From assembly GCA_002724395.1 (NCBI GenBank), contig PBOR01000043.1, positions 1 to 64,000 on the forward strand: a DNA stretch of 64,000 nucleotides, given 5' to 3'. The notes beneath the pieces were generated by a model. The model was given only the letters and a program-made list of their open reading frames with translations. It searched no databases and was not told where the DNA came from. Of this stretch, positions 29,938 through 39,488 are shown one piece after another (the stretch's first letter is position 1; the number at the start of each line of letters is the position of its first letter). Origin of the DNA: Rhodospirillaceae bacterium (GTDB taxonomy: Bacteria; Pseudomonadota; Alphaproteobacteria; UBA8366). Position numbers and translations under genes: made by a program.

Positions 29938-30193
29938 TAGGTTCCTGCTTTTCGCTAAAATAACTGGCCGGTGGATGTGCGGCAAGATCATATCCCCTTA
30001 ACCAAATCGCGCCGATGCACCAATACCGCCTGCGGAAGTGATTCGATATTTTCTTTAGTATTTATCAAATCCATTATCAGCCCAAAGCTTGTCTTTTTTG
30101 CGATACTATTTGACAGTGTATCGCAAGGCCACCGATAAACCTAAAGACATTATACTTTCTAATAAGCCCGGCGGCGTTAAAAAGGCATTACCA

Positions 30194-31435
30194 ATGAAAC
30201 GTGACAAATCAAATTTCTTTTTCCTCAATCTGGGACATTTCTTTGATCATTTTTTAATCCTAATTTTTGCTACCGTCGCAGTTGCTTTAGCTGTAGACAG
30301 GCGCGTTGATATCCCCGGTGTAGCAACCGAGTGGGGATTGAAGTATTCCGAATTTATTCCTTTTGCGACCGCCGGGTTCGTAGCATTCGGCGTGTTTTCT
30401 ATCCCGGCCGCCTGGCTTGCCGATAAATGGAGCCGTCCAGGTATGATTGCCGTATTTTTCCTCGGTATAGGCGCTGCAACCATGCTCGCAGCCCTCGCAC
30501 AATCACCCTTGCAACTCGGCGCCGCTGTATTTTTAGTTGGCATGATGGGCGCGATTTATCATCCTGTGGGTTTAGCCATGGTAGTACAAGGCAAGGTAAA
30601 TACCGGTGTTCCTGTCGCGGTAAACGGTATTTTCGGTAATCTTGGTGTCGCCGCTGCCCCCTTGGTTACCTTACTCCTAATCGAATTTTATGGCTGGCGA
30701 GCAGCCTTTTTCATTCCCGGTGCTATATGTTTCGTCACTGGCATTGCTTATGCGCTTTTTTTGAGGGCAGGACCGGATGTTGAAGAAGTCTCAGCTGAGA
30801 AAAAAGCAGCGATTGATGCGGCTGTTTTGGACCTAGATCGCAAAACTCTAATTCGCGTCTTTGGCATTATTTTTTTTACCGCCGCTATTGGTAGCTTCAT
30901 TTTTCAAAGTACTACCTTCGCATTGCCGAAGATTTTTGATGAACGGCTTGCCGGATTTGCTACCAGCGGCTCCGAAGTAGGAATGTGGGCCTTCATCGTC
31001 TTTGCGATTGCCTCTATCGCTCAATTGGCCGTAGGCTACATGGTCGATCGCTACTCGGTACGTTACGTCTTTGCGTTCGTAGCGTTCACACAAACCGTAT
31101 TTTTTGCTCTGATGCTGAATTTGACCGGCATAAATGCCTTGATCGTAGCAGTCGGCTTCATGCTGGTGGTTTTCGGCCAAATCCCTATTAATGACGTATT
31201 GGTAGGTCGAGTTGCCAAGAGCGAGTGGCGCGCTCGAGCATTCTCTGCACGCTACATCATCACCTTCGCAGTAATGGCTACAACAATCCCCGCGCTCTCT
31301 TACATTCACAGTTCATGGGGTTTTACAAGACTATTCCTGCTAATGGCGGCGGGCGCAGCCATCATCTTTTGTACGGTACTTTTCCTACCTCATACGCGCG
31401 CCGCGCTGAAATCTAAAGAAACTGCCGCCGACTAG
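30194..31435 (+). CDS. Major facilitator superfamily transporter
   Basis: A 413-residue inner-membrane secondary transporter with about twelve hydrophobic spans. The MFS loop 2-3 region reads AAWLADKWSRPGM, a degenerate form of the GxxxDRxGRR motif, and AVGYMVDRYSVRYV is the equivalent loop of the second half. The central loop (about residues 195-220) is charged. The substrate cannot be assigned. AAGG eight bases before the ATG at 30194 supports this start over an in-frame TTG at 30089. It is convergent with cobT across 139 bases that hold a perfect 12-base palindrome at 31474-31485. Confidence 0.85.
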   Translation: MKRDKSNFFFLNLGHFFDHFLILIFATVAVALAVDRRVDIPGVATEWGLKYSEFIPFATAGFVAFGVFSIPAAWLADKWSRPGMIAVFFLGIGAATMLAALAQSPLQLGAAVFLVGMMGAIYHPVGLAMVVQGKVNTGVPVAVNGIFGNLGVAAAPLVTLLLIEFYGWRAAFFIPGAICFVTGIAYALFLRAGPDVEEVSAEKKAAIDAAVLDLDRKTLIRVFGIIFFTAAIGSFIFQSTTFALPKIFDERLAGFATSGSEVGMWAFIVFAIASIAQLAVGYMVDRYSVRYVFAFVAFTQTVFFALMLNLTGINALIVAVGFMLVVFGQIPINDVLVGRVAKSEWRARAFSARYIITFAVMATTIPALSYIHSSWGFTRLFLLMAAGAAIIFCTVLFLPHTRAALKSKETAAD

Positions 31436-31574
31436 GATAAAATAATTTAGTCCCTACGGAGCACTTGCAGCCTATCAGGCCTGATCTGGACGAATCTGTA
31501 GCTTAGGTAGCCCAAACCGAAGGTTGACCGCAAAAATGATCCGTAAGGTTGAAGCGCGCGGATTGTAGGAGTAC

Positions 31575-33461
31575 TTAGCGTCTACGCCCAGCGACGACCC
31601 GCTTAGACCGACCTATTTCAGCATCACCATTATCTTCATCAAAAAGGTCAGCCAACTGATCCATCATGGTGCCACCCAGTTGATCTACATCGACGATGGT
31701 TACCGCACGGCGATAATAACGCGTCACGTCATGGCCTATGCCAATAGCAGCAAGTTCAACAGGCGAACGCTGTTCAATATATTCGATAACGTCTCTTAAA
31801 TGACGCTCCAGGTAATTACCGGGATTAACCGATAGGGTAGAATCATCAACCGGGGCACCATCAGAAATCACCATGAGAATTCGCCGTTGTTCGGGACGTC
31901 CCACTAGGCGGTCGTGTGCCCACATAAGGGCCTCGCCATCGATATTCTCCTTAAGCAATCCCTCACGCAGCATTAGACCAAGATTCTTTCGAGCACGACG
32001 CCAAGGTGCATCGGCAGCTTTGTAAATGATATGCCGAAGGTCATTAAGGCGACCCGGGTTGGCAACCTTACCGTCGTGTATCCACTTTTCGCGGCTTTGC
32101 CCCCCCTTCCAGGCGCGCGTAGTAAACCCCAGAATCTCAACCTTCACCCCACAACGCTCAAGTGTCCGCGCCAGAATATCAGCGCTCATAGCCGCTATCG
32201 TAATCGGACGCCCTCGCATGGAGCCTGAATTATCAATCAGCAGTGTCACAACCGTATCGCGAAACTCCATATCATGCTCGATCTTAAAGGACAGTGGATA
32301 CAGCGGATTAGTAATCACCCGATCTAGGCGGCTTGTATCTAACAGTCCTTCTTCCAGGTCGAATTCCCATGAGCGCATTTGCTTTGCCATCAACCGCCGT
32401 TGCAAGCGATTGGCAAGCTTGCCAATCATACCTTGTAAATTAGTCAACTGCTGATCGAGCATTTGGCGGAGCCGGTTCAGTTCTTCCGTATCACAAAGCT
32501 CATCGGCGGGTATAACTTCGTCATGTTGCTCGGTAAACGCCGTATAGAAAGGTTCGCGTGGTACATTAGAGAGATCATTCTGAGGGCGCCATGGCGTGCC
32601 CGGCTCACCTTCCTCGTCACTACCCGGTGAAGGCATCATATCATCATCACCATCTTCGGGCATCATATCGGAAAATTCTTCTTCACCACCTGCTTGCTCC
32701 ATCGCATCCGCCATGGCTTCGGCATTCTCATCAGACGCGCCATCAGAATCTTGATCAGAATCGCTTTCGGAATCACTATCATCCTGGTCCTCGTCACCAG
32801 ATTCTGGATCGCCATCTTCAGGGGTTTCCATAGAAATTTCTATTTCCAGGTCCTGAATAAGTTGGCGAACAGTCTCTCCGTAACTGACCTGATCCTCAAT
32901 GCGGTCATCCAGGTCTCCCAAGATTTGCCCAATGCGCTCCTTGAGCCAAGGCTTCCACAATTCGCAAACTTTTTCGGCCGCTGGCGGCGGCGGCGCACCT
33001 GTCAAATGCTCCCTTACCATCATACGAACCGCATCGGGCATGGTAGCCTCTGTGCGATCAGTAACCCTATGCAAACCCTGGCGGCGATAACGATCTTCAT
33101 GCATCGCAGTCAAGTTTTCACTGAGACCAACCATTTTTCGCGCTCCCAGCGCTTCACAGCGGGCCTCTTCTAAGGCTTCATAGAGCATGGGGGCCACTTC
33201 ACCGCCCGGCCTATTCTTAGCATGGGCCGCAGCATCGTGGTGACGAAGTTTTAACGCCATGGCGTCGGCTTCACCACGCACATTGGCAACTTCATCAGCT
33301 GGAAGGTCACGGCTAGGAAAAGGCAATCGCGCACGTTCGCCACTCAAGCCCGGCGGTTCATTGGAATAAGCGACCTCGATATCATCGCGTTCAGCAATCG
33401 CCCGCAGAGCTGCCCCTGTGGCTTGCTTGAACTGTTCTACGGGAGATCCATTATCGGTCAT
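31575..33461 (-). CDS. cobT: Cobaltochelatase subunit CobT
   Basis: CobT is the von Willebrand A-domain subunit of the aerobic ATP-dependent cobaltochelatase (CobN-CobS-CobT). The 628-residue protein has an N-terminal helical region. A very acidic stretch rich in Asp, Glu and Ser covers about residues 215-290. The C-terminal vWA domain carries the metal-ion-dependent adhesion site [11 protein letters not shown] and [10 protein letters not shown]. It follows cobS by 22 bases. CobN, the large catalytic subunit, is not in this window. CobS and CobT sit beside a J-domain gene and bolA, a conserved alphaproteobacterial block away from other cobalamin genes. Confidence 0.95.
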   Translation of the reverse strand: MTDNGSPVEQFKQATGAALRAIAERDDIEVAYSNEPPGLSGERARLPFPSRDLPADEVANVRGEADAMALKLRHHDAAAHAKNRPGGEVAPMLYEALEEARCEALGARKMVGLSENLTAMHEDRYRRQGLHRVTDRTEATMPDAVRMMVREHLTGAPPPPAAEKVCELWKPWLKERIGQILGDLDDRIEDQVSYGETVRQLIQDLEIEISMETPEDGDPESGDEDQDDSDSESDSDQDSDGASDENAEAMADAMEQAGGEEEFSDMMPEDGDDDMMPSPGSDEEGEPGTPWRPQNDLSNVPREPFYTAFTEQHDEVIPADELCDTEELNRLRQMLDQQLTNLQGMIGKLANRLQRRLMAKQMRSWEFDLEEGLLDTSRLDRVITNPLYPLSFKIEHDMEFRDTVVTLLIDNSGSMRGRPITIAAMSADILARTLERCGVKVEILGFTTRAWKGGQSREKWIHDGKVANPGRLNDLRHIIYKAADAPWRRARKNLGLMLREGLLKENIDGEALMWAHDRLVGRPEQRRILMVISDGAPVDDSTLSVNPGNYLERHLRDVIEYIEQRSPVELAAIGIGHDVTRYYRRAVTIVDVDQLGGTMMDQLADLFDEDNGDAEIGRSKRVVAGRRR

Positions 33462-33483
33462 CGCCTAATCAAACACTCAGCAG

Positions 33484-34488
33484 TTATGAAACGGCGGGCA
33501 AAACAGCGCTTTCAGGCAATTCAGCTCCGAAACAACGCTGATAATATTCCGCCAAAATGGGCCTTTCTGTCTCATCGCATTTGTTAAGAAATGTCATCCG
33601 AAACCCAACACCGATATCCTCAAAGATCTCCGCATTTTCAGCCCATGTGATAACGGTCCTGGGTGACATAACGGTTGAGATATCTCCATTCATAAAACCA
33701 GACCGACTAAGGTCAGCGCATGCGACCATAGCGCTGATTTTTTCTTTACCGACCTTATTGTCGTAGGCTGGTGATTTTGCCAGCACGATCTTAACTTCTT
33801 CTTCATGCGGCAAATAGTTCAGCGTGGTGACGATACTCCACCGGTCCATTTGGCCTTGGTTAATTTGCTGTGTCCCGTGATAAAGGCCGGTAGTGTCGCC
33901 CAGGCCAACCGTGTTTGCGGTAGAAAACATACGGAAATACGGATGAGGTCGAATGACCTTACTTTGATCGAGCAATGTAAGCTTACCGTCAACTTCTAGT
34001 ACACGCTGGATGACAAACATAACGTCAGGTCGTCCTGCATCATATTCATCGAAACAAATTGCGCAGGGACTTTGCAAGCACCACGGTAAAATACCTTCGC
34101 GAAACTCGGTAATCTGTTTGCCTTCACGTACCACGATAGCATCTTTACCAATTAAGTCGATGCGGCTGATGTGACTGTCCAAATTTACACGGATACATGG
34201 CCAATTAAGGCGGGCTGCAACCTGTTCCACATGGGTAGATTTTCCAGTACCGTGATATCCCTGAATCATGACACGTCGGTTATGGGCAAACCCCGCGAGG
34301 ATCGCCATCGTAGTTTCGAAATCGAAAACATAAGCGTCATCGATATCAGGAACATATTCGGATCGCTTCGAGAAGGCGGGCACCTTCATTTTAGAATCGA
34401 GACCGAAAACTTTCTTTACAGACACTTCAGTATCAGGCGCGTCCAATTCGTGCGCCCGAGCACGCTCTTCTACAATTGCTTTGGCCAT
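33484..34488 (-). CDS. cobS: Cobaltochelatase AAA+ ATPase subunit CobS
   Basis: CobS is the AAA+ motor of the cobaltochelatase complex. The 334-residue protein shows Walker A ([13 protein letters not shown]), the CobS-specific [20 protein letters not shown] and Walker B ([14 protein letters not shown]). A sensor region near [20 protein letters not shown] and a C-terminal lid end the protein. Its neighbour cobT follows directly, so the two are probably one transcript. The gap to the J-domain gene holds a small hairpin TATCC-TGA-GGATA. The start ATG is in the usual place for the family. Confidence 0.95.
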   Translation of the reverse strand: MAKAIVEERARAHELDAPDTEVSVKKVFGLDSKMKVPAFSKRSEYVPDIDDAYVFDFETTMAILAGFAHNRRVMIQGYHGTGKSTHVEQVAARLNWPCIRVNLDSHISRIDLIGKDAIVVREGKQITEFREGILPWCLQSPCAICFDEYDAGRPDVMFVIQRVLEVDGKLTLLDQSKVIRPHPYFRMFSTANTVGLGDTTGLYHGTQQINQGQMDRWSIVTTLNYLPHEEEVKIVLAKSPAYDNKVGKEKISAMVACADLSRSGFMNGDISTVMSPRTVITWAENAEIFEDIGVGFRMTFLNKCDETERPILAEYYQRCFGAELPESAVLPAVS

Positions 34489-34550
34489 GGGGTATTTACT
34501 TTCCGATTCTTGCGCCGCTAAAAATATCTATCCTGAGGATATGATAAAGA

Positions 34551-35120
34551 TCAGGAAGGCACGATTTTTTTTAATGCAGCATAGGCTTGGTTGATTTCCT
34601 TCAGCCGGTCCTCAGCGGCGGGGTCGCCCCCGTTAACATCAGGATGAAGCTGTTTTACGAGATCCTTATAACGCGATTTCAATTCGGTCAAGGTTATCGG
34701 CGGCTTGATTCCCATAATGCTAAAACTCCGTCGCACTGCAACATCAAAAGTTTCGCAATCCGGTTTAGCCTCCGCCTCCGGTCCTGCATCTTTAAATATT
34801 CCAAATGCATCATTAAACACGGCATGCATAAACTGTGTTCGGGGGTTCTTGATACCCCCTCCCATCGGCCAACTCGGCCGCCGCCAGACAGTGTCATTAC
34901 GGATTTCTGCCTCTATTTCTGGTTCCTTCATGCCGGAATAATAATTCCATGCACGGTTATACTCCCGGACATGATCGAGACAGAACCAGAAAAACTCATT
35001 TAGCCGATCACGTGCCTTCGGAGCACGATGAAGTCCGGTCCTTGAGCAATCCGGATGATCGCACAGCCGGGGCGGGGGCGATTTTGCATCCACCTCTAAT
35101 AATTTATCTTTACGTCTCAT
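34551..35120 (-). CDS. J-domain (DnaJ-like) protein
   Basis: A 189-residue co-chaperone-like protein with its J domain at the C-terminus (residues about 135-186). It keeps the HPD tripeptide in LVKQLHPDVNGGDPAAEDRLKEIN, so it can in principle stimulate a DnaK-type ATPase. The N-terminal part has a CDHPDCSRTGLHRAP cysteine/histidine motif and FFWFCLDHVREYNRAWNYY, a pattern seen in the alphaproteobacterial family next to cobS. The client is unknown; the position suggests CobS/CobT. It is divergent from bolA with 81 bases between. Confidence 0.88.
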   Translation of the reverse strand: MRRKDKLLEVDAKSPPPRLCDHPDCSRTGLHRAPKARDRLNEFFWFCLDHVREYNRAWNYYSGMKEPEIEAEIRNDTVWRRPSWPMGGGIKNPRTQFMHAVFNDAFGIFKDAGPEAEAKPDCETFDVAVRRSFSIMGIKPPITLTELKSRYKDLVKQLHPDVNGGDPAAEDRLKEINQAYAALKKIVPS

Positions 35121-35201
35121 TATTTTATTATGGTGACCCTAGTATGGCACGACAAACGATGAGATTTTAAAAGTCTAGCCATTATTAAATAGGAATCAAA
35201 G

Positions 35202-35468
35202 ATGAGAGTTGCAGAAATCATAAAAAATAAACTAGAGAAGCTTGAACCGGCCTTATTAGAAATCATTGATGAGTCTCACTTGCATGCCGGGCATGCCGGT
35301 GCGCGTGACGGCGGCGAAAGTCATTTTCGCGTCAATATCGTCTCCGAAGTTTTTAATGATTTAAATCGCGTCGCAAGGCAAAGAATGATTTACGAAATTC
35401 TATCGGAGGAATTAGAAGGTCCCATACACGCATTGGCGTTAAGCACAAAAACGCCCGCCGAAGAATAA
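35202..35468 (+). CDS. BolA family protein
   Basis: An 88-residue BolA-like protein. The conserved features are IDESHLHAGHAGARDGGESHFRVNIVS, which includes the histidines that can share an iron-sulfur cluster with monothiol glutaredoxins, and the RQRMIYEILSEELEGPIHALAL tail. BolA proteins act in iron-sulfur cluster trafficking or iron regulation together with GrxD; here no GrxD gene is adjacent. The ATG follows an AGGAATC region. It is divergent from the J-domain gene. Confidence 0.92.
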   Translation: MRVAEIIKNKLEKLEPALLEIIDESHLHAGHAGARDGGESHFRVNIVSEVFNDLNRVARQRMIYEILSEELEGPIHALALSTKTPAEE

Positions 35469-35525
35469 TGCAAGGCTCGTTTGTTCTTAACCCGCTTCTT
35501 CAAATATAGTTGGACTTGTGTCCGC

Positions 35526-36092
35526 TTAGGCCCCCGTATAATGGTCTGGGTATTCCTGTTTTACTACCTCGCCTGTCTCACTAAAGGCATAGCAAGTATT
35601 GAGCTGCGGCGGCTTGCCGGTTTTCGGAGCAGGTCGCGGTTTGCCAGAAATACGACTTTCCCTGAGTTTTGCACCGTAGATGGTTTGATATGCTGTTGTC
35701 GCCATTGGCTTCAATAATTCCCGCAAATGGGTGCAGCCATGTATGCCACCAACCCGCTTATGCACCTCACGGGTCCAACCAGCCCCAATTTTTAGGCCTA
35801 CTAATTTTTCATAGTTGGCGGTAATTTCGGGACAAATTGCAAAGGGTGCAGCATCGGTTACAGCCTCAACTTCCTTAATCTCAAGGCCTTCGGTCATCGA
35901 AAGCCGTAACCACATATGATGGACAGGTTCGCCAGCGGCAATATGTCCGCGGTTTTGATTTGGGAAACTATAAGGCTTAGTATCAGTGAGATGGCCTTCG
36001 ATATCCCACAATCCATCTTTCCGAAGATACCCAACACATTCGATTCTGCGCGTATGCATTAATTTCCTTGGCCTTGGCGATGACAGGGGCAT
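35526..36092 (-). CDS. DUF2889 family protein
   Basis: A protein of about 188 residues of the DUF2889 family, with unknown function. It begins PLSSPRPRKLMHTRRIECVGY and carries the family segment RKDGLWDIEGHLTDTK. A middle HMWLRLSM and the late CTHLRELLKPMATTAYQTI block, with Gly-Cys-Thr-His, follow; the Cys/His pair could bind metal. I choose the ATG at 36092, where family homology begins; the frame extends to 36128. It is convergent with bolA and separated by about 50 bases from the CNNM gene. Confidence 0.85.
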   Translation of the reverse strand: MPLSSPRPRKLMHTRRIECVGYLRKDGLWDIEGHLTDTKPYSFPNQNRGHIAAGEPVHHMWLRLSMTEGLEIKEVEAVTDAAPFAICPEITANYEKLVGLKIGAGWTREVHKRVGGIHGCTHLRELLKPMATTAYQTIYGAKLRESRISGKPRPAPKTGKPPQLNTCYAFSETGEVVKQEYPDHYTGA

Positions 36093-36175
36093 CGGACACT
36101 CCATTGATATTCTAGAAAATCTGGGCAAGGTTCAAGCTGCATAGTATGGAAGCACATACTGATTACCGTCAAGCG

Positions 36176-37462
36176 TTAGGGCACCGCAACCGGCATACGT
36201 TTTGGCGGCGTGACGCGTAATAGGCTAATTTGGTGACGTTGGCGTCGCAAAACCTCGAAACGGAATCCATGGAATTGAAATACTTGACCTGCCTTAGGTA
36301 TGCTGCGCGCCTCATACAAAACAAGGCCTGCGATAGTGGCAGCTTGCTCATCAGGCAAGTTCCAATCAAAGTCACGCGCCAAATCACGGATTGTGACCGA
36401 TCCCGCAACAATATAACTGCCATCTGACTGCGGCCGCACGCCCCGAAAAGCTCTATCATGCTCATCTTCGATTTCGCCGACGATTTCCTCAAGTATATCT
36501 TCGAGCGTTACGATGCCCAACATGGCGCCATACTCATCCACCACTAAAGCGAAATGCTCGCGCCGCTCACGAAAAGCCTGCAGCTGCTCCAACAATGTAG
36601 TAGTGTTAGGAATAAACCACGGATCACTGGCGAACTCTGCTATATCAATTGAGTCGAAATCAACGTTACCTGCCCTAACTGCGCGCAGCATTGCCTTTTC
36701 ATGGACAATGCCGACTATATTATCAGGTTCTTCACGGAACAGGGGCAACCTGGTGAAGCGGCTTTCTAAAATTGCCTCTACGAGGTTTTCCATCGGCGTA
36801 TCAGCATCTAGCATTTCTACATTGCGGCGGTGAGTCATCACTTCATCCACCTCAACTTCGTCCAAATCAAGAATGCCTCGGAGCATTTGCTGCTCTTGAC
36901 GCAATTCCGGTTCCGGTCCTGTATGCAAAGCAATCGCGCCGCGCAGCTCCTCTTCGCGCTCTTTATTAGGCTGTTCTGATAGAAGATGAACGCCGAATAA
37001 TTTTAAAAAGAACTCAACCGTGAAGTGAATACTGGAAGTCAAAGGTGCCAACAAAACGACAATCCAGCGCATAAGCGGGGCAACAGCCAACGCCATTCGA
37101 TCCGCATGGGTCAACGCATAACTTTTCGGCATAACCTCCGCAAATATAACTACAAGCAAAGTCATTCCAAGAGTCGCATATAAAACCCCCGGCTCGCCGT
37201 ATATTTCAAGCAGAATGCTTGTCGCCAGAGCGGACGCGAGAATATTAACCAGATTATTACCTAGCAAAATTGCGCCAATTAGTTTTGATTTGCGTTGGTG
37301 CAGTGCCAAAACGATCTCAGCACGGCGGCTATTTTGCCTAACAAGCTCATGCATTCTAGGATTAGATGCAGCAGTTAACGCGGTCTCCGAGCCTGAGAAA
37401 ACCGCCGATACCACCAATAATATGCCAATACCGCCTATAATTAGAATATGTTCGCCGCTCAT
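36176..37462 (-). CDS. CNNM/CorC family transporter with CBS domains
   Basis: A 428-residue membrane protein. The N-terminal DUF21 domain (about residues 1-190) has three or four spans and the FSGSETALTAAS motif. Next comes a CBS pair (MTHRRNVEMLDADTPMENL and FIPNTTTLLEQL), then the C-terminal CorC/HlyC domain with VDEYGAMLGIVTLEDILEEIVGEI. Members take part in magnesium or cobalt efflux and homeostasis; older names call them hemolysin-like. The ATG overlaps the aroB stop as ATGA. Confidence 0.9.
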   Translation of the reverse strand: MSGEHILIIGGIGILLVVSAVFSGSETALTAASNPRMHELVRQNSRRAEIVLALHQRKSKLIGAILLGNNLVNILASALATSILLEIYGEPGVLYATLGMTLLVVIFAEVMPKSYALTHADRMALAVAPLMRWIVVLLAPLTSSIHFTVEFFLKLFGVHLLSEQPNKEREEELRGAIALHTGPEPELRQEQQMLRGILDLDEVEVDEVMTHRRNVEMLDADTPMENLVEAILESRFTRLPLFREEPDNIVGIVHEKAMLRAVRAGNVDFDSIDIAEFASDPWFIPNTTTLLEQLQAFRERREHFALVVDEYGAMLGIVTLEDILEEIVGEIEDEHDRAFRGVRPQSDGSYIVAGSVTIRDLARDFDWNLPDEQAATIAGLVLYEARSIPKAGQVFQFHGFRFEVLRRQRHQISLLRVTPPKRMPVAVP

Positions 37463-38574
37463 AATGCGCCCCCGTCCTCCAAAACTCCGACAAGTATTTC
37501 GTGTGCCACATCACTGCTTAAAAATGCCTCACCAATTGAACGAGCTAACACAAATGTGATGGTTCCGTCGGTCACTTTCTTGTCTTTACCCATATGACCC
37601 AACAAAGCTTCTACGCTCCACTTCACACCTGGCCGATCCACAGTGGAAACAGGCAATCCGACCTGGCGCAAATGCTCGCGAACGACCGATACAGCATCTG
37701 ATGGACAGTGCCCCAAACGTGCAGATAAATCGAATGCCATAACTGTACCGATTGCAACCGCTTCCCCATGAAGCAAAATATCACTGTAGCCGGCCTCTGC
37801 TTCCAACGCATGGGCAAATGTATGGCCGAAATTCAATAATGCTCGGCGCCCGATTTCTTTCTCATCCTCTGCGACTATAGCGGCTTTGGCTTTACAGCTT
37901 GTTACCACAGCGTATTGCTGTGCCAACATATCACCTCTGCACAGCGATAAACCGTTTTCCTGCAGCCACTCAAAAAACGCTGTATCGTCGATCAGACCGT
38001 ATTTCAACACCTCAGCATATCCAGCTTGTAATTCTCGTTCGGGCAATGTTTTGAGTGCCTGAATATCGCAGAGAACCAATCGCGGCTGATGAAAAGCGCC
38101 TATTAAGTTTTTCCCGTGAGCAGTGTTGATTCCAGTTTTGCCCCCAACCGAGCTATCAACTTGCGATAACAGCGTCGTTGGGATTTGGATGAAGTCGAGC
38201 CCCCTTAAGAGAACTGCTGCGGCAAACCCAACAATATCACCAATGACGCCGCCGCCAAGCGCCACTAAAGTGGTGCCCCGCTCAATCCCAGCTGCCAGGA
38301 TAGATTCGGCCAACATCTGAAAATTGGCAAAATCCTTAGTGCTCTCTCCAGCTGGTAGAATAATCGTTTTGTGCGCAATACCACCCGCATCAAAGGATGC
38401 TTCCAACATATGAACGTAAAGCGAGGCAACATTCGTGTCGGTCACAATTATAACCCTCGGATGACGCAAAAAAGGCGCGAAAAAAGAACTGCTACGCGCT
38501 ATTAAATTTTCTCCCACTATGATGTCATAACTGCGTTTACCGAGCGCAACAGGAACTGTGACGTCGTCAATCAT
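37459..38574 (-). CDS. aroB: 3-dehydroquinate synthase
   Basis: AroB converts DAHP to 3-dehydroquinate in the shikimate pathway, using NAD and a divalent metal. The 371-residue enzyme shows the NAD-binding GGGVIGDIVGFAAA and TTLLSQVDSSVGGKTGIN. The metal ligands lie in AGYAEVLKYG and in NFGHTFAHALE plus LHGEAVAIG. The ATG follows the aroK stop (TAGG ATG) by one base, giving the common aroK-aroB pair. The CNNM gene is coupled downstream. Confidence 0.96.
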   Translation of the reverse strand: MIDDVTVPVALGKRSYDIIVGENLIARSSSFFAPFLRHPRVIIVTDTNVASLYVHMLEASFDAGGIAHKTIILPAGESTKDFANFQMLAESILAAGIERGTTLVALGGGVIGDIVGFAAAVLLRGLDFIQIPTTLLSQVDSSVGGKTGINTAHGKNLIGAFHQPRLVLCDIQALKTLPERELQAGYAEVLKYGLIDDTAFFEWLQENGLSLCRGDMLAQQYAVVTSCKAKAAIVAEDEKEIGRRALLNFGHTFAHALEAEAGYSDILLHGEAVAIGTVMAFDLSARLGHCPSDAVSVVREHLRQVGLPVSTVDRPGVKWSVEALLGHMGKDKKVTDGTITFVLARSIGEAFLSSDVAHEILVGVLEDGGAL

Positions 38575-38575
38575 C

Positions 38576-39121
38576 CTACTTCTCTTTTTTTAAATAATTC
38601 CGCACCGCACCCAGAACTTGACCAACCATCTCCTCTGGCGGACCATCAGTACTAATCACGGTTATATCCGCTTCCGCATATACGGGATATCGCTGATTCA
38701 CAAGTCCCTCCAAGGTAACTTTTGGGTTTGATGTTTTTAAAAGAGGGCGTGTATCACGCCGGCTAACACGACGCCAAAGAGTTTCCAAATCCGCTTTGAG
38801 CCAGACAGAGATACCGCTTTGAGAAATTTCCTTGCGCGTTCCCGCATCCATAAACGCACCACCCCCAGTGGCCAAGATACCGACCGATCCGCCTAACAAA
38901 CGTTTAATTACCCGGCGCTCACCATCACGAAACGCATCCTCGCCATAATTTTGAAAAAAATCCGCTATTGAGCACCCCGCTGCTTTCTCGATTTCTAAAT
39001 CAACGTCGGTGAAAGGAACCATCAGTTTGGCCGCCAAACGTTTGCCGATGACGGTTTTACCCGCTCCCATCATACCGACCAGTACCAGGGGTTTAGCCAG
39101 TTTCAATTCTGCATCAGTCAT
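38576..39121 (-). CDS. aroK: Shikimate kinase
   Basis: Shikimate kinase phosphorylates the 3-hydroxyl of shikimate using ATP. The P-loop is GMMGAGKTVIGK. The shikimate-binding features are TDVDLEIEK, FRDGERR and ATGGGAFMD, and the lid carries RRDTRPLL. I prefer the ATG at 39121 with AGGA upstream; another ATG lies seven codons earlier at 39142. It starts the aroK-aroB-CNNM run and is divergent from the small membrane peptide gene and xerD. Confidence 0.94.
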   Translation of the reverse strand: MTDAELKLAKPLVLVGMMGAGKTVIGKRLAAKLMVPFTDVDLEIEKAAGCSIADFFQNYGEDAFRDGERRVIKRLLGGSVGILATGGGAFMDAGTRKEISQSGISVWLKADLETLWRRVSRRDTRPLLKTSNPKVTLEGLVNQRYPVYAEADITVISTDGPPEEMVGQVLGAVRNYLKKEK

Positions 39122-39271
39122 CGCGATCCTGTTGCGCCTCATCTTTCCGATGAATAAAAATACCCTTGCCTTTAACTACAATTTGCAACACTCACTATAT
39201 AAGATATGCCAAGATACCGGGCATCCTTGGCCCAAATGGTCATACACATCATAGACGATAAGCGTTGAAGA

Positions 39272-39412
39272 ATGGCACGATTGACGAAATTCATTTTTAT
39301 CCTACTTTTTTTGGTAATCTTAGCGGGCGGCTTTTTTTTGACAACATGGGATTTTCCATCCCCGGCGAAGGAAGTCGAAAAAGTAATAGACGATAAACGG
39401 TTCCCGAAATAA
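39272..39412 (+). CDS. Small single-span membrane protein (46 aa)
   Basis: An ATG after GAAG opens a 46-codon frame ending in TAA. The N-terminus is MARLTKF, followed by one hydrophobic span (about residues 7-26). A short tail WDFPSPAKEVEKVIDDKRFPK follows. Similar short proteins with a tail like WDIPxPxxxVEKVIPxxRF are, from memory, found before xerD in Rhodospirillales; this needs a search. It is divergent from aroK and lies 44 bases before the likely xerD start. The function is unknown. Its length puts it below usual gene-calling limits. Confidence 0.65.
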   Translation: MARLTKFIFILLFLVILAGGFFLTTWDFPSPAKEVEKVIDDKRFPK

Positions 39413-39488
39413 GTGTTGGTGAACAGAGCTAACGACAATAGCGAGGGTTTCTAAAATATCCCGCCACCTTGAAACTTTCCTCGAATTA

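Noticed and set aside
31474-31485. Perfect 12-base palindrome ATCAGGCCTGAT between MFS and cobT
   Set aside because: It is too short to be a terminator and no T-run follows; a single palindrome of this size can arise by chance.
32591-32833. Repetitive Asp/Ser stretch in cobT as a possible tandem repeat
   Set aside because: It is the acidic linker typical of CobT, with no regular unit length.
32694-33173. 159-codon plus-strand frame opposite cobT
   Set aside because: It is a shadow of the acidic repeat region of cobT, whose complement stays open because of composition.
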